Shown: positions 47,801-60,128, counted from the first letter of the stretch. The stretch: DNA of 64,000 nucleotides from Quillaja saponaria (GCA_029379385.1 CM055611.1:11602062-11666061); one strand, 5' to 3'. A program made the numbers and translations. Notes: generated by a model not told the origin, from the sequence alone.

Positions 47801-50800
47801 GTTTGAAACTAGAACTTAATGAATTGGATATTCTCAACCTCATGTGGCATCCACTTGTGATTTTTTCTACTTTTCTTTAGTTTAGAAATGTGACTGAAAT
47901 CAGCAACAAGAATCTAAGTCTAGTTAAGCTAGTAATCTACTCATGCCTCAGAGTGCTAGTGGTTTATTAGTTCTGTGGCAGTTGAGAGCCTCTCATTGAT
48001 TTCAATAAAGCCAGGTTCACTTTCAAATTGGCTTCACATTATTCTCTCCTAGTGATTGAAACAATATAGCTTGCAACCTTGTCCTCTCATGTACTTCTTT
48101 CTTTCTTAATAAAATTTCTTTTGCTATCATATTAAAAAAAAAAAAGAAAAAAAAAAAGGAAGAAGCTTGCAACGAGGACTCGTGTCATAAAAAGATGATT
48201 ATGGATTCCGTTTAATCTGCTTGCTTATTGCTCTTTCTATTATCTATCTGTCAAAAGCTCGTCTCTCCGATCTTTCTACTTAAATCTCATCACATTGGCT
48301 TGGACAAATGCTTTATCCTTCTGAGAATATCAATGGGCTTGCATCATGAGGGGGTCTGTTAGAGATTAATAACCACCCTTGTGGCTTCACCTTACAACTT
48401 AGTCTTTGGTGATTGGTTCTTTGACAGTCCAGATTAGGTGTACAAAGAGATCGAGTATATTGTTGAATCAATTTTTTACTTGGTATATAAATTTCAGCAA
48501 CTTCTTCTTTTGTAAATGTAGATAGTATGTGCAGAGTAAGAGTTCAGTGCTTAGCTGATTAGAGAAGGTTTTTTTATCCTCTTTGAAACCAAAAGTGAAT
48601 TAATATTAGAGACTTAATCTGGTAAGTGAATGCATACTGATATGTTTCCAAGTTCCAAAAGTGAACACTGTAATTTCTAAACCAATTGTTAGTGAAGTTT
48701 ATTGTTGAGTCCTGTAAGCTGTATTACCTCCCTAAACATGTGTATGAGATTGATGGAACTTAAAACTTCTATTATCCCTGGTAAGGCATTACGGTTATTC
48801 AAAAATAGTTTTGCTTAACAATTGGGGTAGTTGTCAAAAACCTTGTTTCGATCCTTCTCACTAAAAATTATCAATATCTTTGCAGGTAGTTTGCCTAGTG
48901 TAAACTCTACTGGGTCTGTTTTTTGCCAAGCATATCTTTGATAAATTTATTCCTTCTACCTTATTAGGTACTTCCCGTAATGATTGATGTTGGCACCAAC
49001 AATGAGAAACTACTTAAAGATCCCTTGTGTAAGTAAAGTATCTTTATATTTTAAAGTCAGTTGTAGTTATTGTAGAAGCATCATATAGAAATGGCATCAT
49101 CATTTCATGAAATGAGAAATTGTAAATTCCACATACCATGCTGATATTTACACAGATAAGGTTTAAAAGGTCTTGTGCAGATTACTGTAGCAATTAAAGG
49201 AATTAGGGTTTTTATGTCCTTTATGTGTTGTTTTATTATGTATGGCTAGTTAAAATCAAGTGCTATGATTTAGTGTTATCAGGGTTTGAATTTATCAAAT
49301 AAAGGCTTTAAAAGGATATATTTTCCATAATGAAAGAATTCAGATATATTTTTCATAATGAAAAGGATTCAGCTGTTGGTTTTAAGTTCTTATGAAAACT
49401 TAGGGTTTTCTTATCTAACATCCCAAAAGAGGTTTTACTTCGTTTCCCTGTAAGAAACTTAGGCTTCCATGGAAGATAAAATATATATAGAGAGATAGAG
49501 AATAATGGAGAAACCACAAGGTACTAATGGGTCTACGCTTAACAAAAAAGTAAGTGCCTTTGGTGGGGGTCATGGTGATATACAAACAGAGCACCACTAC
49601 GTAACAAAAATAGAAGGACTTGAATGTTGAGTGATTATGGCCCATAGCTCATGTGGATTAAGTGCATATTTATTTTGATAAGTAATAATTCTATTAAAGA
49701 AAAAGGTCATATCTTTGTAAATAGGATGGGTACATACACAACCCACTGAAGCAAAAGAAACAAAACTACATATTACAGTTCAAGCCATAAATGTACAAGA
49801 GACACAACTGAGTGAAGAAAAGGTTGAATGGACATCCAATGGAACCACATAAGTAAGAAGTTTCTCTTCATTTTTTACATTGACACCTTCACATTATTGA
49901 AGATACATCATTCCTCTTAAACCAAAACTATCAGCTTCACAAAAAATATAGTATTGTCTGCAACAATAATAGAGTATAACATCCACAAACAATAAATGAA
50001 TAATTCAAAGTGGGTTGGTTACATTAATCACAGCAAAACCGTTCAACCAACTCAAGACAACAACTTGTTTGATCAATCTACTAAAGGCTTCCATAACAAT
50101 AATATAGAGAAAAGGAAATAAAGGATCTCCTTACGCATGCCACGTGAACTCCTAAAGAACCCATCAGAGAACCATTGATTAACACTAAGAAGCAGAATGT
50201 CGAAATGCACACACCGATCCAATTCATTCACTTCCTCCCAAAACCTATTCTTTCCTAGAGATATAAAAGAAAGTTCCAATTAACATGGTCATAAGCCTTC
50301 TCCATATCAAGTTTGCAAATCAAACTCATTAAAGATGCTCTAAGTCTTGAATCAACGTTCTCATTAGCTAACAATATTGAATCAAGGATTTGCCTTACAT
50401 CTACAAAGGCATTTTTTGAGTTGAAGATGATCTTTTCCATAATCAGCTTAAGTCTCTTGTCAAGTACCTTTGCCAACAATTGATACACACTACAACTAAA
50501 CTGGGCGATATTAAAGAATATATGTCACAACACTTTTCTTGGGGTCAATATAGCAAATGAATCATTGAGGCTCTTCTGAAAGAAAGGATTTTCATAGAAG
50601 AAATGGATCGTCTTTTATTACATCCCAACAACCTTGATAAAAGGCCATTGTGAATCTGTTTGGGCCTGGAACCTTATCTTTGTTGCAAGAGCTTAATGCT
50701 GCCAACCAAGGTTGTCAAGATCGCGTGTTGGTGCGCAGGATCATACGATCCTACGATCTAGCTCCATCAAATTGAGTTAAGACAGATTGAAGATTGGAGT

Positions 50801-53800
50801 CTGCCAAACGCGGAAGCGAGATCGCAGGATCAGTGACAAAGCTTGAGATCGCGAGCTATTGTCGAGTCTCCAAAAACACTAGATTCTTTGAAAATTTGGT
50901 TGGGCTTCAGAGATCCAAACCAATTCATCTGTTTCTTAGTCTTTTGAAGTGAACCCAGTATCCCTCTTCTTGCTCAGACTTTTTCGCAGCCTTTTCCTCT
51001 TCGAGTCGAAGCATGTCCTTCCTTCCTGGGTAGCTGGGCATTTGTCGAAGAGATGCTTTAGGGTCTGTGAAGCTAGGTTGATCTGTATAGCAGAGTATCA
51101 ATATCGAAATTTGAAACTTCAAAGAGTTTCGGCTTCCAACTTGCTTCTGTAGAGCAAGTGAAGGTCTACAACTCTGGTTTTCATTCTTAAGTTTGTAGAG
51201 GACCAGTCAGTGTGTTCTTTTTTAATTTCTGATTTACTTTAGTCTAATTTTTTTAATTAATTCCTAATTAATCACTTTAGAGTGGCTAATCTAATTTTAT
51301 AATCATATTTATTATTATTATTTTTTGGTTTTTTTTGGTTAGGATGTTAACTCAGAAGTGAAAATTTAAGATTTAGGTAGTTAATTTAAGGATATATAAT
51401 TTTTTTATTTTTTATTTTATAAATTTTGATTTGTTAGGTAGAAATTTGTTATTATTGGGTTGTTAATTTGATAATGGTGCATTTGATTTGTTGTGAATTT
51501 TGATTGTGAACTCCTTGTTTTAAAGGAAAATATCTCTACAATTTAAGGGTATAAATTTTGCACATAAGTATTTATTTTACAAAATTCGTAAGATCTTTTG
51601 ATCCTACCAATTCGATCCTACGATTCATTCTTACCCATCCTCTACAATCCTACTTAAGATCTCGATGTTAACAACCTTGCTGCCAACACTTCTTCCTTAT
51701 CGAAACCTCTCTTAAGACAAATACACTCCCCCTCAAAGATGAGTTAATAGGTAGCCCATTCGAAGACAGACATCATTGTTCAGGTCCACTGTGCATGTTC
51801 TGAAAAAAAATGAGTGATTCCTGTAATCATATCCTCATCCGTTTCAAAATGCATTCTATTAACAGATAGGTTACTAATATAATTGTATCGCCTCCTAGAA
51901 TTTGCCAGACAATGAAAAAACTAAGTATCTTTATCTCCTTTAAGGCAAAGGGTTTTAGATTTTTGTAACCAACTAATGTCCTCCATTAAGATTAGATTTA
52001 CCTAATATCACCCGACATTGCATCATGTCTTTGAGCCTCAGCCTCCCCCTATCCACCAACCAAATAATCCAAAACACAACTCTTCAAGAATTTTTTTTTC
52101 TTGTCTAAAAATCTAGCCTCCCAAAGACCTCTCTATTCCATTTTACCAAGTCACGCTTCCTGAGCAAAGCTAGCATTTCCTTCCATGGAATAACTACTCC
52201 ACCAGCTTCTAATCAAGTCCAATACGCCTTCAAGTTTCAGCCACATATTTCAAACTGGAAAGGAATCTTACCTCTCTGCATTCCCCCAAGAGACTAACAA
52301 CAAATTCTGAGAATAATTGCATAGTTTCCGATAATCTTGTACTATTCTTTCTTTCATCCAAGAACCAAACAACATTGAAATCCCCACCTAAACACCAAGG
52401 AGTGTCCTAGGAAGCTTTGACTGCTAGCAGCTCATCCCAAAAGCAGTCCTCAAACAATGATCATTAGGTCCATACAACCCGGAGAAGGTCCATCTAAAAC
52501 CATCCTTTGCATTCTGAAAGAGACAAGAAGCTGAAATCTTTTCAAAAGAACATCAACTTTTTTCACAAGTCTAGTATCCCACATAGTCAAAACACCTCAA
52601 GTTGTTCCACAGGCATCCAAGAAACACCATTCCACAAAAGGGTGACTCCAAAGACCATGAACAATGCTACTAGACATAGTATTCAATTTAGTGTCTTGGA
52701 GGCAGACTATAACATTCCATCCCTTCAAGGGATTTCTAATAATTAACTTCAGACTCAATCTGTTCAATTCTCTAGAAAATGTTATCAATTGTTTGTTGGG
52801 CTTTTTCAATACACTAGGTCTTGTGTTGCTCTTCACGATGTTTGCAGATAGCTTCCATGCCAAATATTCATACCCATCAAAGGATAAACCCAAAATTTCT
52901 CTAATTTCTCACAATATCCTCTACTTCATTTGATGAATGAAGATCACCAACATCACTATTCACACCCAAAACATTCTTATGGTTTCCCTTACTTCTACCG
53001 TCAGTGAGGGTGAAAGGAATCTAACGGAATAGGCAATACAACCTTCTCCAAAACAGAAGGTGCATACCCATCAAAAAAAGAAGTCAATATCATCACTTAA
53101 TCCATATGATGATCTAAATTCCAACTGAACATTGTTTCTTTGTTGCTCATCTGACATGACTCCTTCAAATAGTACGTTCATTGAAGAAAAGTTATCATCT
53201 TCAAGGATCTATGGAGAGAAAGCACTATGGAACGGCTTAATAAGAACTCTGGAAAGCTAAATCAACCCCTAGTCGAATGGGTAGGTTTGAATTCAAGTTC
53301 TTGTCTACCCAAACATCACAATTCTTTACATCCACCAAGTCCTCTTGCTCTGGAAAAGAAGGATGGTTTGCTTTCTGCACCAAAGGTTGGAAAAGGAAAG
53401 TTGAATCATCAAAGCTATGAGTTGCCTCTGTTGATTGTGATTTATGTGGGCTCAAAAGCTAGCCTCAAGGTCGAATGATTCGGAAAAAGGAACTAGAGGC
53501 TGGGGTTGCGGTTACACACTAGAAACTAATTTAGGCTTCAGAATCCACTTATGTCTTGGGAATCCTCTCTCACCCCAACTTAATTAGCTGGTCTAGACTT
53601 CAGGTGTTGCTCTTTCCTCAAAGTTAAGTCAGATATTTTGTACCCCAAAAGCTTATCACTCTTGTTTCCCAGAGACACCTTCCTTCTACCCTTTAAATCC
53701 ACTGCTATTTTCAAAGGACAATATCCAATGGAGTCGTTGTGTAATGCATATGATACTCAAAAGTGTTCTATGCGAAACAGTCTCCACACCGCTCGACATC

Positions 53801-56800
53801 CTTGCCTCTGAATAACCATTCCTCCTTCCAAAATTTGTTCGGTTACTCACCTTGTACACCACATGATTCCACGAAAACCATGTCTTAAAAGGTTTCTTGT
53901 CATTATAACCCTTGTAGGAGGATTGTCTTTTGTGACCCACCTAAAGCTGCCATGGAGGTTGGACAAAACCACCTTGTCCTCGATGATGATGCATCAAAGG
54001 AGGAAAATTCTCAAAAGAACATCTAGGTGCCTCCTTAAAATTAGGCTTTTGTTTTCCAAATACCAAATCTTTGAGAACTAACCCAAAATTAGTTCTCTAA
54101 GATTTGATATTCGGAAAACAAAAGCCTATTGTTAATGAGGTGTCTAGCTGTTCTTTTGAGAATTTTCCTCCTGATAAAAAAGAGGAAAATAATTGTTTAA
54201 GTTATATCAACAGATTGATTATAGGAGATGAGACTGTTATAGTGGTATCTCAACCCACGTAATAAGTGAGTGGACATAACCATTTATAAATTGTTATTCA
54301 TTAAGCAATTGAACTTATAATTAGCATTTTTGTGGTTAGGAAAAGAAAATTTTATTGAAAAAGAAAAAAAGTACAAGAGAGGTCAAGGTGTCCTTCTAAG
54401 TATAAACAAAAGTAGTAAAGAAAAATGGTAACTTAAGACAATAAGGCTCTCCAATCACGTTGTATATCTACTAAAGAGAAACACTCCAAAAGGCTCCCGA
54501 AGTAGAACAATAGAAATAAGTACAAGGGAGGACAAGAAGTCCTCCTAAGTATAAACAAAAAAAAAAAAAGAAAAAAAATAAAAAAAATGTAAGTTTAAAT
54601 CATAAGGCTCTCTAATCACCTTGCATATCTATTAAAGAAACACCTTGAAGGGTGCTCTGAAGCAGAACACCAAAGAGAAGCAAAAAAAAAAAATAAAAAA
54701 AAAATAAATACTTATCCCATATGAGATGCCATACGAGACGACAATCAAAAAATATCCTCACATTACGTTCCAACATACACCCCAAATCACTGCAAAGAAA
54801 GAAAACATCTCCACAGACACTTAACATCTTTTTTTCCTCCAAAACTTCGGTAACAAATCATTAAAAAATCCCACAAATAGCCTGAGCAGCTCAAGAAATG
54901 CTGAAAATATCAAATACTTTACACCAAAGTGTCCAGACAAAAGTGAAGAAGGAGATGCTCATTGTCTCATAATTCTGTAAACACATCACACAAATATCAT
55001 GAGATAATGGCTTTGAAGGTCGCATCATCCGCAGCAAGTTATTAGCATTGAGTATTGACTCTATTAAATATTGCTGTCCTAACAAAAGCCTTAACCTTAG
55101 ATGGAATTTTAGCCTTCCAAAGAAAATTATGAAGGGAAATGAGAAAGAATCTGGACCATGAATAAGAAAATCATAAAAGGTTTACAAGATAAAGATCCAG
55201 AAGAATCAAGAGACCAAGTTTGACTATCAAGTATATTAGGGAAGCGAGTAGGTGTGAGAAGCTCTAACAAATTAATAAGATAAAAAGTTTTCTGTTCACT
55301 TAGACCCAATTTGGTTATGAGCAAGAAGAGGAAAACAATTGTCAAGTCATATCAACCAGTTGAGTATAGGGGACAAACTGCCCTCCTAGCCCTGTTGGTG
55401 TCTAAATGCGCAATTAGTTGTTTAAGTGGACCATCTTAAAAATTGCTAATCATTATGTTAATTAATCAAACAAAAATATTTTTTGGTTATCTATTCAACT
55501 ATGCCTTCCTTGTTTTTGTGTTTCAAAGTTAGGGAATTTGAGTTGTTACGTTGAGGGGAAAAAAAAAAGATCGTTCTTTCTAGAAAAGATGTTTATATTA
55601 TTTACCGGTACTGGTTGTATTTCTTTTAATGGAGAATAAACTGAAACACGCTGTTCTCTAATCTTGATCTTGCTTTAAAACAAATAACAATAAACTTGTT
55701 GGAGTTTTGATTTTTGGTGACAATGTTGGTGTGGCTGGATCTAATTAATTTTAATCTAAGCTAGTATTGATGGTTCTTGAAATTGAGGATCCTTGCAGCA
55801 ACTTTTAGGTCATTTGAGGAGGCAGTGCCATGTTGACATGGTAAGGGGATAGATGATGGTATTTTTCCGCATTCCTTGGGCCTGTTTGGGCTCTTGTGTG
55901 ATTTTTTGATGATTCGTTACCGAAGTTTTGGTGTAAGAAAGGATGTTAAGTGTCTGTGGAGATGTTCCTTCATTATAGTGCTTTGGTGAGTATGGTTGGA
56001 ACGTGATGCGATGATTTTTCTTAATTGTCGTCTCTCATAGTACCTCTTTTGGCTAGGATCGTTTTCCTTGCTTTACTTGTTCTGCCCCAGGAGCTTTTCA
56101 GGGTGTTTCTTTGGTTGATATGAAACAATATTGGGGAGTCTTGTTCAAGCTTACATTTTTCTTTAGTCTTTACTATTCTTGTTTAAGCTTTGGAGGACAA
56201 TGTCCTCCTTATACTTCTTTCTTTCTCAATAAAATTTTCTTTTCCTATAATCAAGAGAGGAACAAATGGTAATTAGAGAGGAAAAAATGGTGATTTTCTG
56301 GTAGTGGGGATGGTAGGATAGTTGGAAACAGAGGAAAGGGAGTTGCAAACTTATGAAAGGCATAAACTGGGACATTGAAACATTTAGTTAAAAAGTTGCC
56401 TTCAAGGGAAAAATTGAAAAAGAATGAAGATGCACTTCTTTCCAGTGGCTTGTTTAATTTGACTAATTTCGTAGATAGAAGAGGGGTAGGGAGAGAGAGA
56501 GGGAGGAGGGAGAGTTGTGTCTTCTATACATACTCGAAAGTGGTGCCTTATAGTCAAATTGTATGTGGATCCTAATCCATGTATATGCTCCATCCTAGGA
56601 AATCATATTAGCGATTATTGTAAAGATATTATATGAAATACAATATTGATGCCCTGATCTGCCATAACGTCTAGAAAGATCAGAAATGACAGGAAACATA
56701 CTATCGTTTATAATGTTCCTGTATCACATTTTTGCTGAAAAATTGACATTTTCCATTATTATGACTGTAGCTCTGGTAATCCTATTTATGAATGGAATAT

Positions 56801-59669
56801 GTATTGCGTTTAGCACATGTGCCTTTGACAAGGTAATTTTAAAAGTTGATTTGGGGAGTTTGGTTGTAATGCAATGCAAGAGTTTTTTGTGATTATTATC
56901 TCCCATGGCCTCTTCTCAGGGATAAGATTGTTTTCCATGCTTCACTTTGGTGCTTTGCTTTGGGAGCATTTCAACGTGTTTCTTTAGTTCACATACAAAG
57001 AGATTAGCAAGTCCTCGTGTATACAGGCCCTTATTATTTTTTTTTTCTTCTCTGTATCTGAGGATTCCTTGTCCTCCTCTCATAACTAGTTGACAATCAA
57101 ATCAACATTACTTTGTAATTATGATTATTTATTTCTTGTTTTCAGATTTGGGATTGCAAGATCACCGTCTTGAAGGCAACGAGTATCTTGCTGTTATTGA
57201 TGAATTCATGGAGGCTGTGTTTACACGTTGGCCAAATTTAATTGTGCAGGTAATTTATGTTTTAAGGTTCTGCTACATATGTTGGAGCTGGATTGCATCA
57301 GTTAGATATTTCATACGGCTACACTTGATTTTTGGGCTTTTACAGTTTGAAGATTTCCAAAGCAAATGGGCCTTTAATTTATTACAGCGCTACAGAAATA
57401 CATACAGAATGTTTAATGATGATGTTCAGGTAATCAAGTTCCTCTGTATTCCATGTCAATTAAACAGTTTTGTGAAGTATAATTGTATCTCATGGTAAAA
57501 AGTTTGTTGCTTTTCTGACATAGTAGTTGATGAGGATACATTCTGGAATTTTGAAGATGCAGCACTAGCATATAGCACAATGTTGTGATACCACTGCTAC
57601 TTTCCTTGATCATTTAGTCATAAAGTATGTGGTGATCATTGTTGTGCACTAAATGGTTTGATATTGTTTCTTAAATGTTGTAATTAGTAATGATATGAAA
57701 TTGTTATCCTCTCTTTCATGAGTATATATTTACTAAGAACTAAGAAGCACCAAATTTTGCAACCAAAGAACAAGGGTTGCATGCAAATCGAACCCCCAAA
57801 AAATTCAGAAGGGAAAGTTTGGAGCTGGAAAAGAATGAGGATCAAAGTTTATGGTATTCAAGATTGATCTAAACCTATGTAGATGAGATGCTTAACATTC
57901 AGTTCTGCAGAGTGACACCACAAATTTGCAAATAGAAGAACATATGCAGACCAACTAACTAAGTACGTCATATACAAATGCAATTTCTCTTCCTCCTTGT
58001 ACTTTCTTGTTATCAATATAATTTTTACTTTTATCCAAAAAACCAATATGCAAATACAATTGATAAAGATTACAAGAGAGAAAAATTGGACTCAGAAGGG
58101 AAGGATCAAAACAATCAATTTCATGTAGTCAAAGTTTGAGTTCAACCTATGAAGTTCAGAGCCATTAATAGTTGCGCAGAGTGAGAGTGGGCATGGATAT
58201 CCCTTATGCCATTGTGGACTGGTGGAGGTAGGTTTATACTGAAACATTACATTTTTGTCTAGAACAATATTATCGAATTTGTGTCTACCCCTGGAACTCG
58301 TACCAGTTTGCATGAACACAAATGCTGGGCGTTCTTGACAATGGTCGCCAAGGCGACCCACAACCTCTACATGATAGCATGAGCGGGGAATAGTCGTTTA
58401 CAGTAAGGGCTGGATGAGCTGCAAATAGTCATTATTTTCAGTAGATCTGTGATGGATTCATACTTGCAGATGATGAAGGAGGAGAGCAGCCCACTTGAAG
58501 ACGATTGCCAGCATTGGTCCGAGATGAGCTTCATTGACTTAATCATTGGTCTTTGGTTAAGTGATAGAGATCTACAAAGTGAGAAGTCAGAGCCAGCAGT
58601 AGAAGATTGCAGTTACCCCCGTGACTCTTTGTTTTCTAAATAATATATATTTAATTTCTTTTTAATTATTGACATCTTCTCTGTTTCATTTGACACATAA
58701 TTCTTAAATCAGATAATACTCTGATTGAGTCTTTGGTGGCAGAATAAGAAAAGAGAAAACCTTTTAGTCTTTTAGGGTGCATTTGGTATCTTGGTGGTTT
58801 ATGTTTTTTTTTATTTATTTATTTTTATTTTTTTTGGAGAAAGTAAACACATAAAAAGTATTCAACTGAACATGTTTTAAATTCAACAAGTGGGCAAAAT
58901 TTCTAAAACTTTCACTCCCTTTACCTCTTCCATGTTTATTACTCTTGTTTCTTTTCTTGCTCTCTGTTTTTCCCACTTTCTCGCTTTCCTTCCTATACCT
59001 GTCCTTCCTCCATCTTCCTTTCTATTTCTCACTCTTCTCGTTTTCTATATAAATCATTGTTGATTTTAGCAAGTGGACTTACTGTTTCTGTATGAAACAT
59101 GGTCTGCTTGCACTTTCCCAAATTCTATGCATGAACTCTTCTGTGTTCTATTATTTGATATTATTCTACTTGACCCTTAGTCTTGCTTTTCTATATTGTT
59201 TTGATAATAATTGTAAAATATTCTTATTATAATAGTGATGTTGATTTATAATAAACCTTCTTAGTTCTCTTCCGTGTTTACTGGTGGCTCCTACATAATA
59301 ATAGTGATGTTGTGCTTCACTGAACATAGGATTGAACACTCCCTGCTGCTGGAACATAAACAGCTATGATTCCAGCTTCTTATGTTTTGTAGCTGACTAT
59401 TGCCTTTTTCTTTTTGATAGAGACAAAACACATAGTTACTGATTTAGTGAAACATCTATGAACTGACAACATGATGTAAAATTCGGATTTTGCAATTTGC
59501 TTTCTGAACTTATATATTGCTGAAAGTACCAGTCGAGTTAATGAGTTACTGGTTGTATCTTGTTGGATAATTATCTGAGGAAACCTCTTCATGGGATTAT
59601 AATTAGAAAATCCCATGCCTTATTCTTAACATTTCATTCAGTAAGACTGTAAGGCCAGAACCAAGTTTT

Positions 59670-59703
<34 letters not shown>

Positions 59704-60128
59704 TCTTTAAAACAATTTGATTTTGTTGTGGGTATAACCACTAGGCAATTGATGTATGATACCAATGTGTACAATTTAGTTGCCTTAACTTTATTATACC
59801 AATGCTTCTTGTGCATGTTATATTCTATTGTCTGAGCCACTATATCCCTCACTTACTTTTCGTATAAAAATGGGAATTGCATGTACAACGTGTCACAACA
59901 GCGATCTTAGCTCGTATAAAAATGGGAACTGCATGTACATCATGTCACAACAGCGATCTTAGTTATTCTCGACACTTTATTGTTGCATTGAGTCGTAAGT
60001 CATAGATTATTTTCCATGCAGGGGACAGCTGGGGTTGCAATTGCTGGACTTTTAGGAGCTGTAAGAGCACAAGGAAGGCCAATGATTGACTTCCCAAAGC
60101 AAAAGATTGTTGTTGCTGGTGCTGGAAG
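41891..60128 (+). CDS. NAD-ME1: NAD-dependent malic enzyme, mitochondrial (NAD-ME1, alpha-type), exons 1-9, 3'-partial
   Basis: Oxidatively decarboxylates malate to pyruvate with NAD in the mitochondrial matrix. Exons: 41891-42073, 42440-42536, 45647-45765, 46925-47092, 47321-47449, 48968-49028, 57146-57249, 57346-57429, 60022-60128; all GT-AG and in phase, giving about 350 of roughly 620 residues. The N-terminus is Arg/Ser-rich with no acids over the first 30 residues, a mitochondrial presequence, followed by [20 protein letters not shown], which points to the 62-kDa (NAD-ME1) subunit. Catalytic Tyr147 in YTPTVG; Lys218 in [10 protein letters not shown]; metal ligands Glu289-Asp290 (FEDF) and Asp313 (FNDDVQ). 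The Rossmann motif VVAGAG runs off exon 9. The start is the first ATG in frame and fits the family. Introns 2, 5, 6 (8.1 kb) and 9 (over 3.8 kb) are transposon-rich. No lesion in any exon seen. Confidence 0.95.
43170..43665 (-). mobile_element. RTE-type LINE 3' fragment in NAD-ME1 intron 2
   Basis: Minus-strand relative of 36370-36785. It contains [15 protein letters not shown] upstream, then [20 protein letters not shown] and [16 protein letters not shown], ending in the CAACTAGTTTGGGATTTAAG-type tail (reverse strand) and short TTGA repeats near 43172-43190. Frame breaks occur. It is antisense to the host gene. Confidence 0.75.
45440..45640 (+). mobile_element. LINE 3' end abutting exon 3 of NAD-ME1
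   Basis: Carries the L1-LINE tail wording GAGGACTTCTTGTCCTCCC followed by TTCTTTCTTAATAAAATTT and an A-rich end (TTACAAAAACAA). It stops about 15-20 bp before the exon 3 acceptor at 45645-45646, so the splice-site pyrimidine tract is largely LINE sequence. Confidence 0.6.
46105..46225 (+). mobile_element. LINE 3' end in NAD-ME1 intron 3
   Basis: GAAGACTTCTTGTCCTCCC followed by TTCTTTTTCTATAAAAAAAA: the same LINE tail as at 45440, including an A-run near 46213. Confidence 0.5.
46330..46815. repeat. GAGCTC-rich hAT-like element in intron 3
   Basis: Repeated GAGCTC/GCTCGA words at both ends (for example GAGCTCAGCTCG near 46374 and GAGCTTGAGCTCG near 46740) around an A+T-rich middle. It resembles non-autonomous hAT elements; exact ends not set. 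Confidence 0.4.
47450..48967. other. Intron 5 of NAD-ME1 with LINE tail
   Basis: No gene. A LINE 3' tail (CTTGTCCTCTCATGTACTTC, TTAATAAAATTTCTTTTGC, A-rich end) is at about 48040-48165. The rest shows nothing recognisable. Confidence 0.45.
49672..54081 (-). mobile_element. L1-type LINE in NAD-ME1 intron 6, antisense
   Basis: Minus strand from 54081. ORF1-like basic/Ser-rich pieces (53940-53237) come first. The endonuclease start follows (52893-52597; [15 protein letters not shown] with the catalytic Glu replaced by Asp in QDTK). Next is an inter-domain segment ([20 protein letters not shown] near 50690-50640). Reverse transcriptase follows: 50488-50255 ([35 protein letters not shown]) and 50279-50073 (FFRSSRG). 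The FADD region near 49950 reads FVD and is damaged; most of the C-terminal part is missing. The tail at 49672-49710 shows the GATAAGTAATAATTCTATTA signature in reverse. Dead copy, interrupted by a hAT-like element at 50707-51679. Confidence 0.75.
50707..51679. mobile_element. hAT-like non-autonomous element, 973 bp, with 8-bp target duplication
   Basis: Ends CAAGGTTGTCAAGATCG and, right end reverse-complemented, CAAGGTTGTTAACATCGAG. It is flanked by perfect CTGCCAAC at 50699-50706 and 51680-51687. The 8-bp duplication fits hAT transposition. Subterminal GATCCTACGATC words occur near both ends. The interior has no transposase; frames at 50925-51152 are not recognisable. Removing it rejoins the LINE reading frame. 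Confidence 0.85.
53999..54171. repeat. Long inverted repeat (83-bp arms, 7-nt spacer)
   Basis: Left arm 53999-54081 and right arm 54089-54171 are reverse complements with scattered mismatches (for example GAGGAAAATTCTCAAAAGAA mirrored by TTCTTTTGAGAATTTTCCTC). The spacer is CCCAAAA. It forms where the 5' end of the antisense LINE meets a plus-strand piece of the same LINE family; a third copy of the arm sequence is near 63453. Confidence 0.85.
54340..55345 (-). mobile_element. LINE 3' end: zf-RVT domain plus tail
   Basis: Minus strand. Frame 55345-55127 ([18 protein letters not shown]) and frame 55085-54891 ([30 protein letters not shown]) give the C-terminal zinc-binding reverse-transcriptase-associated domain of L1 LINEs, with its Cys pair CVMC. 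The 3' UTR with GGAGGACTTCTTGTCCTCCC follows, present twice (near 54375 and 54525). Frameshifts present. Confidence 0.65.
55850..56260 (+). mobile_element. LINE 3' UTR fragment, plus strand
   Basis: GGAACGTGATGCGATG..., CAGGGTGTTTCTTTGGTTG, GGAGGACAATGTCCTCCTT and CTCAATAAAATTTTCTTTTC in the same order as the other LINE tails of this window. Confidence 0.6.
56880..57110 (+). mobile_element. LINE 3' UTR fragment just before exon 7
   Basis: TTTCAACGTGTTTCTTTAG, AGCAAGTCCTCGTGTATACA and GGATTCCTTGTCCTCCTCTC match the LINE tail family. It ends about 35 bp before exon 7 of NAD-ME1 (57146). Confidence 0.5.
57430..59860. other. Intron 8 of NAD-ME1, mostly unassigned
   Basis: No exon recognised. 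A LINE-like tail (CTTCCTCCTTGTACTTTC, ATCAATATAATTTTTACTTT) is at about 57980-58040. Frames at 58092-58361 (minus; contains [18 protein letters not shown]) and 58449-58643 (plus) are less A+T-rich than their surroundings but unrecognised. A run of about 29 T is at 59672-59700. Confidence 0.4.
59861..59963. repeat. 52-bp tandem duplication before exon 9
   Basis: CGTATAAAAATGGGAA begins copies at 59861 and 59913, each ending CAACAGCGATCTTAG, with a few differences (AATTGC/AACTGC; CAACG/CATCA). It lies about 60 bp upstream of the exon 9 acceptor, in or near the branch-point zone. Confidence 0.85.

Noticed and set aside
41891..60128. NAD-ME1 as a pseudogene because of the transposon load
   Set aside because: All nine exons join in phase with GT-AG sites and keep the catalytic Tyr, Lys and metal-binding residues; nothing seen in the exons is damaging.
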